Positions 33,757 to 42,482 are shown, counted from the stretch's first letter. The stretch is DNA of 64,000 nucleotides from Leptolyngbya boryana PCC 6306 (GCF_000353285.1 NZ_KB731324.1:80577-144576); one strand, 5' to 3'. Notes: generated by a model from the letters alone, not told the origin. Translations and numbers: made by a program.

Positions 33757-33786
33757 AAGCTCTGCTGATCGCGATCAGCAGAGCTT
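33757..33786 (+). terminator. Perfect 30-bp palindrome after DUF2808 copy 1
   Basis: AAGCTCTGCTGATCG and its exact reverse complement form a 30-bp uninterrupted palindrome 27 bp after the stop codon. RNA from it would fold into a stem of 13 bp with a 4-base loop, followed by TTTCC. This is a plausible intrinsic terminator, although the T-tract is short. Confidence 0.55.
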
Positions 33787-33949
33787 TCCAGGCATCATTT
33801 AGCCCTCATTCTGTACGAAAGCTCATTTGTTGTGATAGCGATCGTCGTGGCTAAAAACCAGTGAATAAAGATTTGCTGAAGAAATATAAATGCACTTCAA
33901 TAAACGCAGCTATTATCCAAACTGCCGATCTGGATAAAATGCCGTACAG

Positions 33950-34075
33950 GGGTGTTACACAGATCCCTGTCTGCCTAATCATTCAATTCTGGGATGTTAT
34001 ACAGATCTTCGTCTGTACAATGTGCTGATTTAGGGCGTTATACAGATTTGCGTTCGGATAACGTGCTGAATGTAG
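33950..34075. repeat. Three imperfect tandem repeats of about 42 bp
   Basis: Copies begin at 33950, 33991 and 34033 with GGG(T/A/C)GTTA(C/T)ACAGAT and share a second half (TCTG, then TGCTGA or similar). Unit length is 41-42 bp. They occupy the otherwise empty 452-bp space between DUF2808 copy 1 and the AlbA_2 gene. No palindromic unit or unique spacers are present. The remaining intergenic sequence shows nothing else recognisable. Confidence 0.6.
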
Positions 34076-34181
34076 AAAGAGCTAGATCTGTCTAAAAATA
34101 ATTTCGACGTACACCTCTAAACTACGATTCAACACTGTAAGCTGATACAGAGGCTAATCCGTGGGAAGCAAAATCAATTAA

Positions 34182-35348
34182 ATGAAAACTCAACTACTTG
34201 AAAGCCTGCTTTACGAAGAAGAAAGTCCAACGCTTGACTTTAAAAAAGAGCAATATCCATTCTCAAAGGCAACTGAGGAAGAGAAGTCTGAACTTGTTAA
34301 GGATATTCTAGGATTCGCAAACGCATGGCGAAGATCCGAGGCGTACATCTTGATTGGAGTAGAGGAAATACGCGGAGGGAAAAGTAAAGTAATAGGAATA
34401 CAAAATCATCTCGATGATCATACCCTTCAGCAATTTATCAACAACCTCACTAATCAGCCAGTTCGCTTTCATTACGAAGCCGTAGCTATTGAGGACAAGC
34501 AAGTAGGTGTTATTCGAATTGAACAGCAGACAAGACCAATATATCTTAAAAAGAAATATGGAAAGCTGGATAAAGAGAAGGTCTACGTGAGGAGAGGAAG
34601 TTCAACCGATCCAACAAAACCGGCTACTTTGGAAGAAATTGCACAAATGAGGGTGGGTCCTGAAGAGATTGACGCTAATCTTGCGGTTGTATTTTCCAAC
34701 CCAGATACTGAGGAGCTAATTGGCTCACACTTATCAATTGAAGCTGAATTATGCAACTTGCCGTCATCTTATAGCATCCCATCTTTGCCTGATCCGCCAA
34801 AAAATTCCTATGGACTTGGTCCAATATCAATGTATAGGACAAACCATCAATATTACCGTGAGTTAGCTCGCTATATTTTTATATGCAAGCTATTTCGTCC
34901 AGCTCGACTATCTATCTCAAATATTGGGCGTGTCGCCGCACGGAATGTTAGAGTCGAGTTCTCAGTTGACTCTTTAATGCAGATAGAGATGCTTGAAAAG
35001 AAAGATCTTCCTAAAATGCCCGAAAAACAATCTCTCGGCCCTGACCTAAGTAGAATGAGATTTAACAGACCTAAGACACCAGGGAGTGTATGCATCAATC
35101 AAGCGGCTAACCAACTAACTGTTGAGATTGATTGTGGAGATCTACAGCCAGGGAGGAGAGTGTTCTCTGATGTCTTCTACATCGGTAAGAAAACCGAAAA
35201 TCGCGATAATCTTGTCGGAGCAGTTTATGCCGATAATCTTCCTTACCCCTCTGAGCTGACTCTTACAATATCTGCTTCACTAAGCGAGTCTTCTCTGACA
35301 ATAGAAGATTTGATGTCTGTGGGGCAGACTAATTTTTTCAAAATCTAG
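34182..35348 (+). CDS. Schlafen-like AlbA_2-domain protein
   Basis: This 388-residue protein has an N-terminal AlbA_2 (Schlafen-type, formerly AAA_4) domain: ESPTLDFKKEQYPF, then LVKDILGFANAW and YILIGVEE, with YVRRGSSTDPT near residue 145. AlbA_2 proteins are implicated in nucleic-acid binding and appear in some defence contexts. The C-terminal 230 residues are not recognised. Its base composition lacks the many GCGATC motifs of neighbouring genes, hinting at horizontal acquisition. It stands alone, preceded by 42-bp imperfect repeats, and has none of the island's promoter repeats. Confidence 0.82.
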   Translation: MKTQLLESLLYEEESPTLDFKKEQYPFSKATEEEKSELVKDILGFANAWRRSEAYILIGVEEIRGGKSKVIGIQNHLDDHTLQQFINNLTNQPVRFHYEAVAIEDKQVGVIRIEQQTRPIYLKKKYGKLDKEKVYVRRGSSTDPTKPATLEEIAQMRVGPEEIDANLAVVFSNPDTEELIGSHLSIEAELCNLPSSYSIPSLPDPPKNSYGLGPISMYRTNHQYYRELARYIFICKLFRPARLSISNIGRVAARNVRVEFSVDSLMQIEMLEKKDLPKMPEKQSLGPDLSRMRFNRPKTPGSVCINQAANQLTVEIDCGDLQPGRRVFSDVFYIGKKTENRDNLVGAVYADNLPYPSELTLTISASLSESSLTIEDLMSVGQTNFFKI

Positions 35349-35519
35349 AGTCAGACTAACGTCGAACAACTATGTTGCAGCGATTGGTATCAAGATCTTG
35401 GTTGGACTACAAAAGTTACTAGCCGCCACTGATCACGAACGTTATCTGATTAGTTCCTCAGCGATCGCAGTATCTCACAAGCCAATAAACGAGATTTTGA
35501 TTAATGCGATCGCACTTCT

Positions 35520-35807
35520 TCATACAAATCGTGTCTGCTGCATTTCTCTTGCTGTGTAATCCGCCCAACTCTCTCCAGAATTTTTGCCCTTGTACGCTTC
35601 ATAACTTTGGGTGAAAAACTGGCTGATTTGCTGAACTGTTATCTCCTGTTCCAACAATTCACTTAAGCCATTCTGAACCACATATTCAGCATACCAGTCT
35701 GCCCAATCCTGGTCATACAGACCTTTCAATACGCTTTGTTCATAGTCGTGATGTGCTTGACCTGCCTGCGTTAATAGTAATGCAATTGCTGATGTTTTCG
35801 TTTGCAT
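35520..35807 (-). CDS. Small conserved-looking protein, unknown function
   Basis: This 95-residue soluble protein is predicted largely helical (SAIALLLTQAGQAHHDYEQS, LLEQEITVQQISQFFTQSYEAYKG). It has no signal peptide, membrane span or cysteine. I cannot assign a family. It is divergent from the small secreted protein gene at 36003. Its promoter has the most convincing layout in the window: three phased repeats followed by a TATACT hexamer 21 bp away. This links it to the stress regulon despite its unknown function. Confidence 0.75.
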   Translation of the reverse strand: MQTKTSAIALLLTQAGQAHHDYEQSVLKGLYDQDWADWYAEYVVQNGLSELLEQEITVQQISQFFTQSYEAYKGKNSGESWADYTAREMQQTRFV

Positions 35808-35834
35808 GATATCGTCTTGAACTCAATTCGTTTT

Positions 35835-35890
35835 AGTATATCGATCGATGCTTCAAGCATTCTGAGTCAAAGCTGAGAAAAGACTGAATA
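35835..35890 (-). promoter_or_regulatory. Phased repeats and -10 box upstream of the 35520-35807 gene
   Basis: On the minus strand TATTCAG (35890-35884), TTCTCAG (35879-35873) and GACTCAG (35868-35862) are spaced 11 bp apart. A TATACT hexamer (35840-35835) follows 21 bp after the last repeat, so the repeats overlap the expected -35 region. The array ends 55 bp from the ATG. This is a typical OmpR/PhoB activation layout. Confidence 0.65.
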
Positions 35891-35912
35891 AAGTAAAATA
35901 TCGTTCTACCTT

Positions 35913-35952
35913 TACTCACTAAATTCTCAGCTAATCATCAACGGATATTCAG
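35913..35952 (+). promoter_or_regulatory. Phased repeats upstream of the small secreted protein gene
   Basis: TACTCAC (35913), TTCTCAG (35924), TCATCAA (35935) and TATTCAG (35946) lie at 11-bp steps and end 51 bp before the ATG at 36003. They are 23 bp from the oppositely oriented array serving the divergent gene, so one intergenic region carries two back-to-back arrays. Confidence 0.55.
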
Positions 35953-36002
35953 CCGCATCGTTCATTCTAGGAAGCAGTTCAATCATTAATGAAGCAATTC
36001 CT

Positions 36003-36365
36003 ATGAAACGTCAACTCATTGCAGGATTATCTGTTTTACTGCTATCTGCTGTAACCACAACGGCTACCCATGCTGAAACTCGAATCGAGCAAGAACTCAG
36101 TATGATTCAGTTGGTGCCAAGCCAAGTCCTGAACAACACGCTCACGCCGAGTGATCTAGCAAATTTAGCTTATCGCGGCTATTTACGCGATCAGGGAATT
36201 TCGAGCTACAGCCAACTGATCTATGATTACAAAGCTGGGCGAGTTCACGCAAAAGATATTGTTCAAGCGGCAATTGTTACAAATCGACTGCCTGCTAGCA
36301 CTTTGAATGATCGGGGTTATCTCAATGCTGTGAATCTTCAAATCTCTGGAATTGATAGCCACTAG
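36003..36365 (+). CDS. Small secreted protein, unknown function
   Basis: This 120-residue protein has a Sec signal peptide (MKRQLIAGLSVLLLSAVTTT, probable cleavage after AHA near residue 24). The mature part contains no cysteine and shows a two-helix pattern (LTPSDLANLAYRGYLRDQG, SYSQLIYDYKAGRVH). It resembles small exported cyanobacterial hypotheticals, but I cannot name a family. The GH63-type gene begins 41 bp downstream and may be co-transcribed. Its promoter carries phased repeats shared with the msr genes. Confidence 0.78.
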   Translation: MKRQLIAGLSVLLLSAVTTTATHAETRIEQELSMIQLVPSQVLNNTLTPSDLANLAYRGYLRDQGISSYSQLIYDYKAGRVHAKDIVQAAIVTNRLPASTLNDRGYLNAVNLQISGIDSH

Positions 36366-36406
36366 ATTACTTCGCGATCGCTCACTTTTCATCAAGGTAC
36401 TAAACC

Positions 36407-39064
36407 ATGACTGTTCCAACTCAAGAAGAACTTAGATTGGAAGCTGCTCGAACCCACAAAGCTCATTGGCGCAGATGGGGATCTTATCTCAGCGATCGAC
36501 AATGGGGGACCGTTCGCGAAGATTACAGTTCGTCTGGAACTGCCTGGGATTACTTTTCTCATGATCAAGCGCGATCGCGTGCTTATCGTTGGGGTGAAGA
36601 TGGTTTATTGGGAATTTCAGACAATCATCAACGACTATGTTTTGCGATCGCGCTGTGGAATGGAGCCGATCCGATTTTGAAAGAACGATTGTTTGGACTT
36701 ACCGGAAACGAAGGGAATCATGGCGAAGATGTCAAAGAGTACTATTTCTACTTGGACAACACGCCAACTCATTCCTACATGAAAGCGCTGTACAAATATC
36801 CACAAAGCACTTTCCCTTACACGCAACTCGTTAAAGAAAATCAGCATCGAACTCGCCAAGAGCCAGAATTTGAACTCCTCGACACAGGCATATTTGATCA
36901 GCAGCGCTACTTTGACGTGATGGTTGAATATGCAAAGCAGGATGCTGAAGATATTCTGATTCAAATTAAAATCACCAATCGTAGTTCCGAAACAAAGCCT
37001 ATTCATGTCCTTCCAACCCTGTGGTTTCGGAATACTTGGTCTTGGACTCAAGATAGTTCAAAGCCCTCACTCAAAATTGTGCGCTCGAATCATACCTATG
37101 ATGTAATCGAAGCAGATCATCCAACCCTCAACAAGCGATGGTTGTACTGTGAGAAAGGTGAAGGATTACTTTTCACAGAAAACGAAACTAATAATGAGAG
37201 AATCCTGAGTTCCCCGAATCATTCTGCTTATGTCAAGGATGGTATCAATGATTATATTATTCATGGCAATGAGGAAGCCGTAAACCCAAATAAAATCGGC
37301 ACAAAAGCAGCCGTACACTATCAATTGATCATTCCAGCCCATGCGACTCAAACAATTCAATTACGGCTCAGCGATCGTGCAAATTTAACGACTCCTTTTG
37401 CTGATTTTGATGCGATTATCAGAGCTAGACAACAAGAAGCTGATGAATTCTACCATCGCATTACACCCTTTGCACTGAGCGATGAGATGCGAAATATCCA
37501 ACGTCAAGCTTTTGCTGGAATGCTCTGGAGCAAGCAATACTATCATTACAGTGTAGAAGAGTGGCTTAAAGGCGATCCGATTGCTCCTGCGCCTTCAGAA
37601 CGTAAACAGGGGCGCAATCATGAATGGTTCCATCTCCATACAGATGATATTCTTTCGATGCCTGACACGTGGGAATATCCTTGGTTCGCAGCTTGGGATC
37701 TCGCATTTCATTGCATTCCACTTGCGATGATTGATCCGGAGTTTGCGAAGCATCAGCTAGATATTTTGACGCGGGAATGGTACATGCACCCCAATGGACA
37801 AATTCCAGCTTATGAATGGGCATTCGGTGATGTGAATCCGCCTGTTCATGCTTGGGCAACTTGGCGTGTGTACAAGATTGAGCAGAAAATGTATGGACGT
37901 AGCGATCGCGTTTTCTTAGAGCGCGTGTTTCAAAAGCTTTTACTGAATTTTACTTGGTGGGTGAATCGCAAAGATGTAGAAGGGAGAAATATCTTTCAAG
38001 GTGGATTTCTGGGACTCGACAATATTGGAGTGTTCGATCGTAGTGCAACACTTCCAACGGGTGGTCACATTGATCAATCCGACGGCACAAGTTGGATGGG
38101 AATGTATTGTTTAAATTTACTTGCGATCGCACTTGAACTTGCTCAAACCAATCCAGTCTATGAAGACATTGCAACCAAATTCTTTGAACATTATCTCTAC
38201 ATTGCTGATGCAATGAATCGTATTGGAGAAGCAGAAACTTCACTATGGAATGAGACCGATGGATTCTACTACGATGTTCTACATTTACCGAATGATCAGC
38301 AGATTGAATTGAAAGTGAGATCGATGGTCGGGCTGATTCCTTTATTCGCGATCGAAACATTAGAGCCAGAAACACTTCATCAATTACCTGCTTTTAAGAA
38401 GCGGCTAGAATGGGTTATTCAACATCGTCCTGACTTGAGGCGTAATGTGGCTTGTATGGAGACACAAGGGATGCAGGCTAGGAGATTGTTAGCGATCGTG
38501 TCTCAAGACAAACTTCGACGAATTTTACAGAAGATGCTGGATGAAACTGAATTTCTCAGTTCTCACGGAATTCGCGCCCTCTCGAAACATCATGCTACCC
38601 ATCCTTATACGTTTGATGTGGATGGAACACAGTTTCGAGTAGACTATGAACCTGCTGAATCTAGCAGTGGTTTATTTGGAGGAAACTCGAATTGGCGGGG
38701 AACGGTTTGGTTTCCAGTCAATTTTTTACTGATTGAGTCACTGCAAAAGTTCCATCATTACTTAGGCGATGATTTCAAAGTAGAATGTCCAACTGGATCA
38801 GGGCAATGGCTAAATCTTTGGGAAGTTGCTTTAGAACTCTCACATCGGCTGATTCAGATTTTTCTTCAAGATCCATCTGGGCGACGACCTGTCTATGGGG
38901 CAACAGAGCTTTTTCAAACTGATCCAAATTGGCAAGATTTGATGTTGTTTTATGAATATTTTCATGGAGACAATGGAGCTGGAATTGGAGCCAGCCATCA
39001 AACCGGATGGACAGGATTAGTTGCAAAACTGATTCACCAGATTAGCCAGTATGCAGATGGTTAA
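36407..39064 (+). CDS. GH63/MGH1-like glucosidase-family protein
   Basis: This 885-residue cytosolic protein belongs to the glycoside hydrolase 63 (mannosyl-oligosaccharide glucosidase-like) clan with an (alpha/alpha)6 barrel. The N-terminal half begins with [20 protein letters not shown]-type sequence. The barrel contains [19 protein letters not shown] and the conserved [21 protein letters not shown] around residues 425-490, and the C-terminal half has [16 protein letters not shown]. Bacterial members hydrolyse glucosylglycerate, mannosylglycerate or similar compatible solutes; the substrate here is not determined. It has no signal peptide. It follows the small secreted protein gene by 41 bp. 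Confidence 0.88.
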   Translation: MTVPTQEELRLEAARTHKAHWRRWGSYLSDRQWGTVREDYSSSGTAWDYFSHDQARSRAYRWGEDGLLGISDNHQRLCFAIALWNGADPILKERLFGLTGNEGNHGEDVKEYYFYLDNTPTHSYMKALYKYPQSTFPYTQLVKENQHRTRQEPEFELLDTGIFDQQRYFDVMVEYAKQDAEDILIQIKITNRSSETKPIHVLPTLWFRNTWSWTQDSSKPSLKIVRSNHTYDVIEADHPTLNKRWLYCEKGEGLLFTENETNNERILSSPNHSAYVKDGINDYIIHGNEEAVNPNKIGTKAAVHYQLIIPAHATQTIQLRLSDRANLTTPFADFDAIIRARQQEADEFYHRITPFALSDEMRNIQRQAFAGMLWSKQYYHYSVEEWLKGDPIAPAPSERKQGRNHEWFHLHTDDILSMPDTWEYPWFAAWDLAFHCIPLAMIDPEFAKHQLDILTREWYMHPNGQIPAYEWAFGDVNPPVHAWATWRVYKIEQKMYGRSDRVFLERVFQKLLLNFTWWVNRKDVEGRNIFQGGFLGLDNIGVFDRSATLPTGGHIDQSDGTSWMGMYCLNLLAIALELAQTNPVYEDIATKFFEHYLYIADAMNRIGEAETSLWNETDGFYYDVLHLPNDQQIELKVRSMVGLIPLFAIETLEPETLHQLPAFKKRLEWVIQHRPDLRRNVACMETQGMQARRLLAIVSQDKLRRILQKMLDETEFLSSHGIRALSKHHATHPYTFDVDGTQFRVDYEPAESSSGLFGGNSNWRGTVWFPVNFLLIESLQKFHHYLGDDFKVECPTGSGQWLNLWEVALELSHRLIQIFLQDPSGRRPVYGATELFQTDPNWQDLMLFYEYFHGDNGAGIGASHQTGWTGLVAKLIHQISQYADG

Positions 39065-39193
39065 CTGTCTTACAGTTAAGAGATTCGCAATCAAATCAGA
39101 TCCCTATGCTTCGTTGCTCACCCGCCCCCGGAATAGAATCCAAGGGTAACAGAACAATGTGCTGTGATTCAGATAGTAACGACTGCGTGAGAT

Positions 39194-39289
39194 TTCTCAG
39201 CTTCTTCTCAGGAAAGACTTAGCACATTCGACGTTTTTTCCTCATACGACTCTCAGTTTCACCTCGTTTAATTAGAGTCAAGCTTTCAG
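39194..39289 (+). promoter_or_regulatory. Extended phased repeats upstream of DUF2808 copy 2
   Basis: TTCTCAG (39194), TTCTCAG (39205) and GACTTAG (39216) are 11 bp apart. After a one-base phase shift, TCCTCAT (39239) and CTCTCAG (39250) follow, and CTTTCAG (39283) lies three 11-bp steps further on. The last copy ends 57 bp before the ATG at 39346. Two exact copies in tandem make this one of the clearest arrays. Confidence 0.6.
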
Positions 39290-39345
39290 AAGTTCACTTC
39301 ACTTAACTGAAACCAGAACCTTTCATTTCACAAGGAGATTTGACG

Positions 39346-40071
39346 ATGCTATTTCAAAGACTTGCACTCGGAATGATGATCGCGATCGCTGCAACCATCA
39401 GCACCCAACCCTCAGCCTTCTCGCAAACTAACGCCAGCAACCCAACACACACCCGGCTCTCTGAAGTTGGCACATCCCCAACCTTTTCCTTGCATCCACC
39501 TACTCACAGTCAATTTAAGAATTCGACTCAGCCCAGGCTCTCTGAGATTGGAATGTCAACAATGATGCCTACACAGATGACTGAATCCCAAATGGCTCCA
39601 GTCCAGTTCAGCGGCGGGCAAGCTTTTTTCTCGCATCCCCCTCGCCTCATGCGCGCTTATACGTCTCAATCGCAAGCTTACGTGCCATCGACTTATGAGT
39701 TTACTCTGGTTGTTCCCTCGGATGCAGGACAGGCGCTCAAAGCAGTACGAATTGCTCAAGAGCGCAACTTAGAAACCGTGAAATTTGATGTCGGCAGAAG
39801 CAAAGCATTTGCAGGTGCTCGATATGCAAGCGGTGCTGAAATTCCTTTGGCGAATGTTGGAGGAGAATCGGTTCCGGGTGAAGCTACGATCGTGTTTGAT
39901 CAACCTGTTCAACCTGGAAGTACAGTCACTGTTGCCTTAGAAGCAAAATCAAATCCAGCTTCTGGTGGAATCTATGAGTTCGGAGTCACTGCTTTTCCAG
40001 TTGGAGAACAGAGTATGAGCCAATTCTTAGGATTTGGACGGCTCAATTTCTATACGGGTGGGGCGCAATAA
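39346..40071 (+). CDS. DUF2808 secreted protein, copy 2
   Basis: This protein of about 241 residues is a close paralogue of the one at 32995. It has the same signal peptide style (MLFQRLALGMMIAIAATIST), the same degenerate LSEVGT/LSEIGM repeats and a C-terminal DUF2808 domain (YVPSTYEFTLVVPSDAGQ ... FGRLNFYTGG). The ATG at 39346 follows AAGGAG and is preferred over an upstream TTG. The two genes are about 6 kb apart with unrelated genes between, so this is a dispersed rather than tandem duplication. Function unknown. Confidence 0.9.
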   Translation: MLFQRLALGMMIAIAATISTQPSAFSQTNASNPTHTRLSEVGTSPTFSLHPPTHSQFKNSTQPRLSEIGMSTMMPTQMTESQMAPVQFSGGQAFFSHPPRLMRAYTSQSQAYVPSTYEFTLVVPSDAGQALKAVRIAQERNLETVKFDVGRSKAFAGARYASGAEIPLANVGGESVPGEATIVFDQPVQPGSTVTVALEAKSNPASGGIYEFGVTAFPVGEQSMSQFLGFGRLNFYTGGAQ

Positions 40072-40099
40072 AACGAAGTTGACCTAGAACCCTAATTTC

Positions 40100-40126
40100 G
40101 GCTGTGATTGATAACGAATTACAGCC
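40100..40126 (+). terminator. Hairpin after DUF2808 copy 2
   Basis: GGCTGTGATT and AATTACAGCC form a 10-bp stem with one G-T pair around a 7-base loop, 28 bp after the stop codon, followed by ATTGTTCTGTT. It is a plausible intrinsic terminator separating the DUF2808 gene from egtD, though the T-tract is broken. Confidence 0.4.
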
Positions 40127-40196
40127 ATTGTTCTGTTAACACACATTCAATTGATTTTCGACTATCAATCTAGACGAATTCAGGTAGATCTCATTC

Positions 40197-41231
40197 ATGA
40201 AGCACCCGATGATAGCAACACAAAAGAACTCACAACCCGATCGCTTTCGCTGGATTCCATTGAGCAAATCAATTCCCCAAGCTGATACAGGTGAAGAGGT
40301 CATTCAAGGACTAGCAGGCAATCCGAAAACGCTGCCTTGCCGTTATTTTTATGACGATCGCGGTTCACAACTATTCGAGCAGATCTGTGATACCCCAGAA
40401 TACTATCCAACCCGCACTGAACAAGGCATCTTAGAAAGATATGCCCCAGAGATTGTGAAACTGACAGGAAATTGTGAATTGATTGAACTGGGTAGCGGCA
40501 GTTCTCGGAAAACTCGTGTCCTCCTCGAAGCTTATGGGCAGTTGGAGCAACCTCTCTATTATTTTCCGATCGATGTCAGCGAAGGCATTCTCAGAAGTAC
40601 TGCTCTCGATCTATTAAATCAGTATCCAACTTTGCGGGTTTGTGGGTTAGCTGGAACTTATGAACAAGCCTTAGCAGAACTGCCCTCCTCTGAATTAGAA
40701 AATCGAATGCTAATTTTTCTAGGAAGTACTCTAGGAAATTTGGATCAGTCAGAGCGCGATCGCTTTCTCACACAAATCCAACATGCGCTCAAGCCTGGGG
40801 AGTTTTTCTTATTAGGGGTAGACTTGCAGAAGTCGGTTGATCTTCTCGAAGCTGCTTATAACGACGCTCAGGAAGTTACGGCCGCATTTAATCTCAATAT
40901 TTTGCAGCATCTCAATCAGCAATTTCAGGGCAATTTCGATCTCACCCAGTTTCAGCATCTCGCTTTTTACAATCCTGTAGAGGATCGCATTGAAATGCAT
41001 TTACAAAGTCTCATCAATCAGATTGTTAAGTTAGATGCACTAAACTATCAAGTTGCATTACAGGTAGGGGAAACGATTCGCACTGAACTCTCTCATAAGT
41101 TCCATCTCCCGATTCTAGAGCTAGAGCTTGAACATCACGCATTGCACCCTCTCCAAATCTGGACTGATGCGCGATCTCATTTTGGAGTTCTCCTCTGTCA
41201 GCGTCAATGTACTTCGCTGGATTGTCCATAA
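40197..41231 (+). CDS. egtD: L-histidine N(alpha)-methyltransferase
   Basis: EgtD trimethylates histidine to hercynine, the substrate of EgtB. The 344-residue SAM-dependent enzyme shows the family's N-terminal LPCRYFYDDRGSQLFEQICDTPEYYPTR-type region (seen here as KTLPCRYFYDDRGS then EYYPTRTEQ), the SAM-binding LIELGSGSSRKTR and the FLGSTLGNL segment. The doubled start region offers ATGs at 40197 and 40209. It lies 8.5 kb from egtB on the same strand, so the pathway genes are split by the intervening block. Downstream lies an orphan promoter-like repeat array and IS debris. Confidence 0.93.
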   Translation: MKHPMIATQKNSQPDRFRWIPLSKSIPQADTGEEVIQGLAGNPKTLPCRYFYDDRGSQLFEQICDTPEYYPTRTEQGILERYAPEIVKLTGNCELIELGSGSSRKTRVLLEAYGQLEQPLYYFPIDVSEGILRSTALDLLNQYPTLRVCGLAGTYEQALAELPSSELENRMLIFLGSTLGNLDQSERDRFLTQIQHALKPGEFFLLGVDLQKSVDLLEAAYNDAQEVTAAFNLNILQHLNQQFQGNFDLTQFQHLAFYNPVEDRIEMHLQSLINQIVKLDALNYQVALQVGETIRTELSHKFHLPILELELEHHALHPLQIWTDARSHFGVLLCQRQCTSLDCP

Positions 41232-41273
41232 ATTTTGATGTCTACTATGCTGAAAGAAGCTTCTCTTTGGAGC

Positions 41274-41302
41274 TTCTCAGCAAATTCTCATATCTGTCTC
41301 AG
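41274..41302 (+). promoter_or_regulatory. Orphan phased repeat array next to IS debris
   Basis: TTCTCAG (41274), TTCTCAT (41285) and GTCTCAG (41296) are spaced exactly 11 bp apart. No gene starts within the expected 51-60 bp downstream. Instead an IS1-like end begins at 41330. The array looks like the surviving promoter of a regulated gene that was lost when insertion sequences landed here. Confidence 0.55.
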
Positions 41303-41329
41303 CTTTCCCTGGGCTTAGGTCGTGAAATG

Positions 41330-41350
41330 GGTAGTGTTCTAGACATAGGG
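41330..41350. mobile_element. Solo IS1-family terminal repeat
   Basis: GGTAGTGTTCTAGACATAGG matches the end of the IS1-family element in glk at 14 of the first 15 bases and diverges after about 20 bp. No partner end or transposase is nearby. It is either the scar of a deleted copy or a breakpoint of an IS-mediated deletion. It joins directly to the truncated ISL3-type fragment. Confidence 0.55.
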
Positions 41351-41371
41351 AATTGGATCAGGGAGTGTCTC

Positions 41372-41685
41372 CCGTCAATTCGTGCCCAAGGTGCAGCGAT
41401 CTCATGTAGTCGTTCGCTGAAGATCCGACGATGACAGGAGGCGTTATCACAGAAGAATTTTCGCACTTCAAATTACATCACCACCCGATAGTCCTCCCAC
41501 GGTAAATCCCCGATTGTTCGTTCATATCGGCTATGCACTCGAATTGCTTCCTGCTGACAAATTGGACAGGGCGCAGAAGCTTGCGTTGAGCAAAGATTGA
41601 TTTGCACTTGCTTCTGAACGCGATCTAGCTCATAGGTTTGAATCTGTATGTGTTCTGAGTCAGGGAGTAGTTGTAAAAGTTCCAC
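41372..41685 (-). pseudogene. ISL3-family transposase fragment with internal stop
   Basis: The N-terminal zinc-finger part of an ISL3-type transposase is visible on the minus strand: MELLQLLPDSEHIQIQTYE, then CPICQQEAIRVHSRYERT. The frame stops at a TAA (about 41473) after YRVVM, and the same frame resumes with FEVRKFFCDNASCHRRIFSE and reaches IAAPWAR near 41372. Beyond this the match ends at sequence attached to the solo IS1 end. Only about a quarter of a normal transposase remains, so the fragment is inactive. Confidence 0.8.
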
Positions 41686-41823
41686 GAGTCATCTGAAGCG
41701 TTCCTTGCCCTATTCTAGCGAATTGCTTCACCAAATTTGGACAAGTACCTGATGTGGAACTTCCGAGCTTTTGGTGATCTTGCCTCATAATAGAACTATC
41801 CGTCTCTTCAGGATTCTAGAGGC

Positions 41824-42247
41824 TGTGAAACTCCTCCAACATTTTCTGCCTGACTCTCAAAAACTTCGGCTCGAACATTGGCATTTTAAGGATTCAGAAC
41901 CTCACTTATGGGCAGTCTTCACCTCAACTCAGACAAGGGCGGAATGCCCGGCTTGTCGTCAATCTAGCCAACGAGTGCATAGCCGTTATCAACGAACCTT
42001 AGAAGACTTGTCAATGGCACAATGCCGCCTGACGCTCCAGGTCAAAGTGCGAAAGTTCTTCTGTCTCAATCCGACCTGTTTGCGTCGAATCTTTACCGAG
42101 CGGCTTCCAGCAGTGGCAGCACCTTGGGCAAGAAAAACACTGCGTTTGGTGCTGCAATTGCAGCAGTTCGGGTTAGCCTTGGGCGGTGCTGCTGGCTCAA
42201 CTCTTGTGAAACAACTGGGCTATGTCGTCAGTGGCAGTAGTCTTTAG
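41824..42247 (+). pseudogene. Second ISL3-family transposase fragment
   Basis: This is another ISL3-type N-terminal fragment, in the opposite direction to the previous one: KLLQHFLPDSQKLRLEHWHF, the zinc-finger CPACRQSSQRVHSRYQRT, then VRKFFCLNPTCLRRIFTERL and APWARKTLRLVLQLQQF. A GTG at 41824 is the likely original start. The open frame also runs upstream from 41771 without family similarity. The protein ends after about 140 residues where a full transposase would have 400 or more, so it is truncated. The two fragments are related but not identical, so they come from two elements. Confidence 0.8.
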
Positions 42248-42437
42248 AATTCTTAACCTGAACCGATTCCTTGAAAGCTTTACCTGGAGAGTTTAAGTAC
42301 ATAAAATTCTCCAGGGATAAGGGGTTCAGATCTACCCCAATCTTACCTCAATAAACTACCGGAATCGCCTGAAAAACACCCAAACGATAGCACTACTACA
42401 CTAAGTTTGCTGTCAGAGAAATATCACTCTAAGGCCC

Positions 42438-42464
42438 AAAAAGCCTTTGGAACAAAGGCTTTTT
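42438..42464 (-). terminator. Bidirectional hairpin after tRNA-Gly
   Basis: AAAAAGCCTTTG-GAA-CAAAGGCTTTTT is a perfect 12-bp inverted repeat with a 3-base loop, ending in T5 in both directions. It lies 19 bp beyond the 3' end of the tRNA gene and should terminate its transcript. It would also stop transcripts from the IS fragments. Confidence 0.8.
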
Positions 42465-42482
42465 GAGGACTTCGTTTAGAAA

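Noticed and set aside
33950-34075. CRISPR-like repeats
   Set aside because: The 42-bp units are imperfect, directly adjacent, without unique spacers, and no cas genes are present.
42283-42315. CCTGGAGA/TCTCCAGG inverted repeat near the ISL3 fragment as an RNA element
   Set aside because: The loop is long and the stem short; it is more likely an IS end remnant or chance, with no T-tract.
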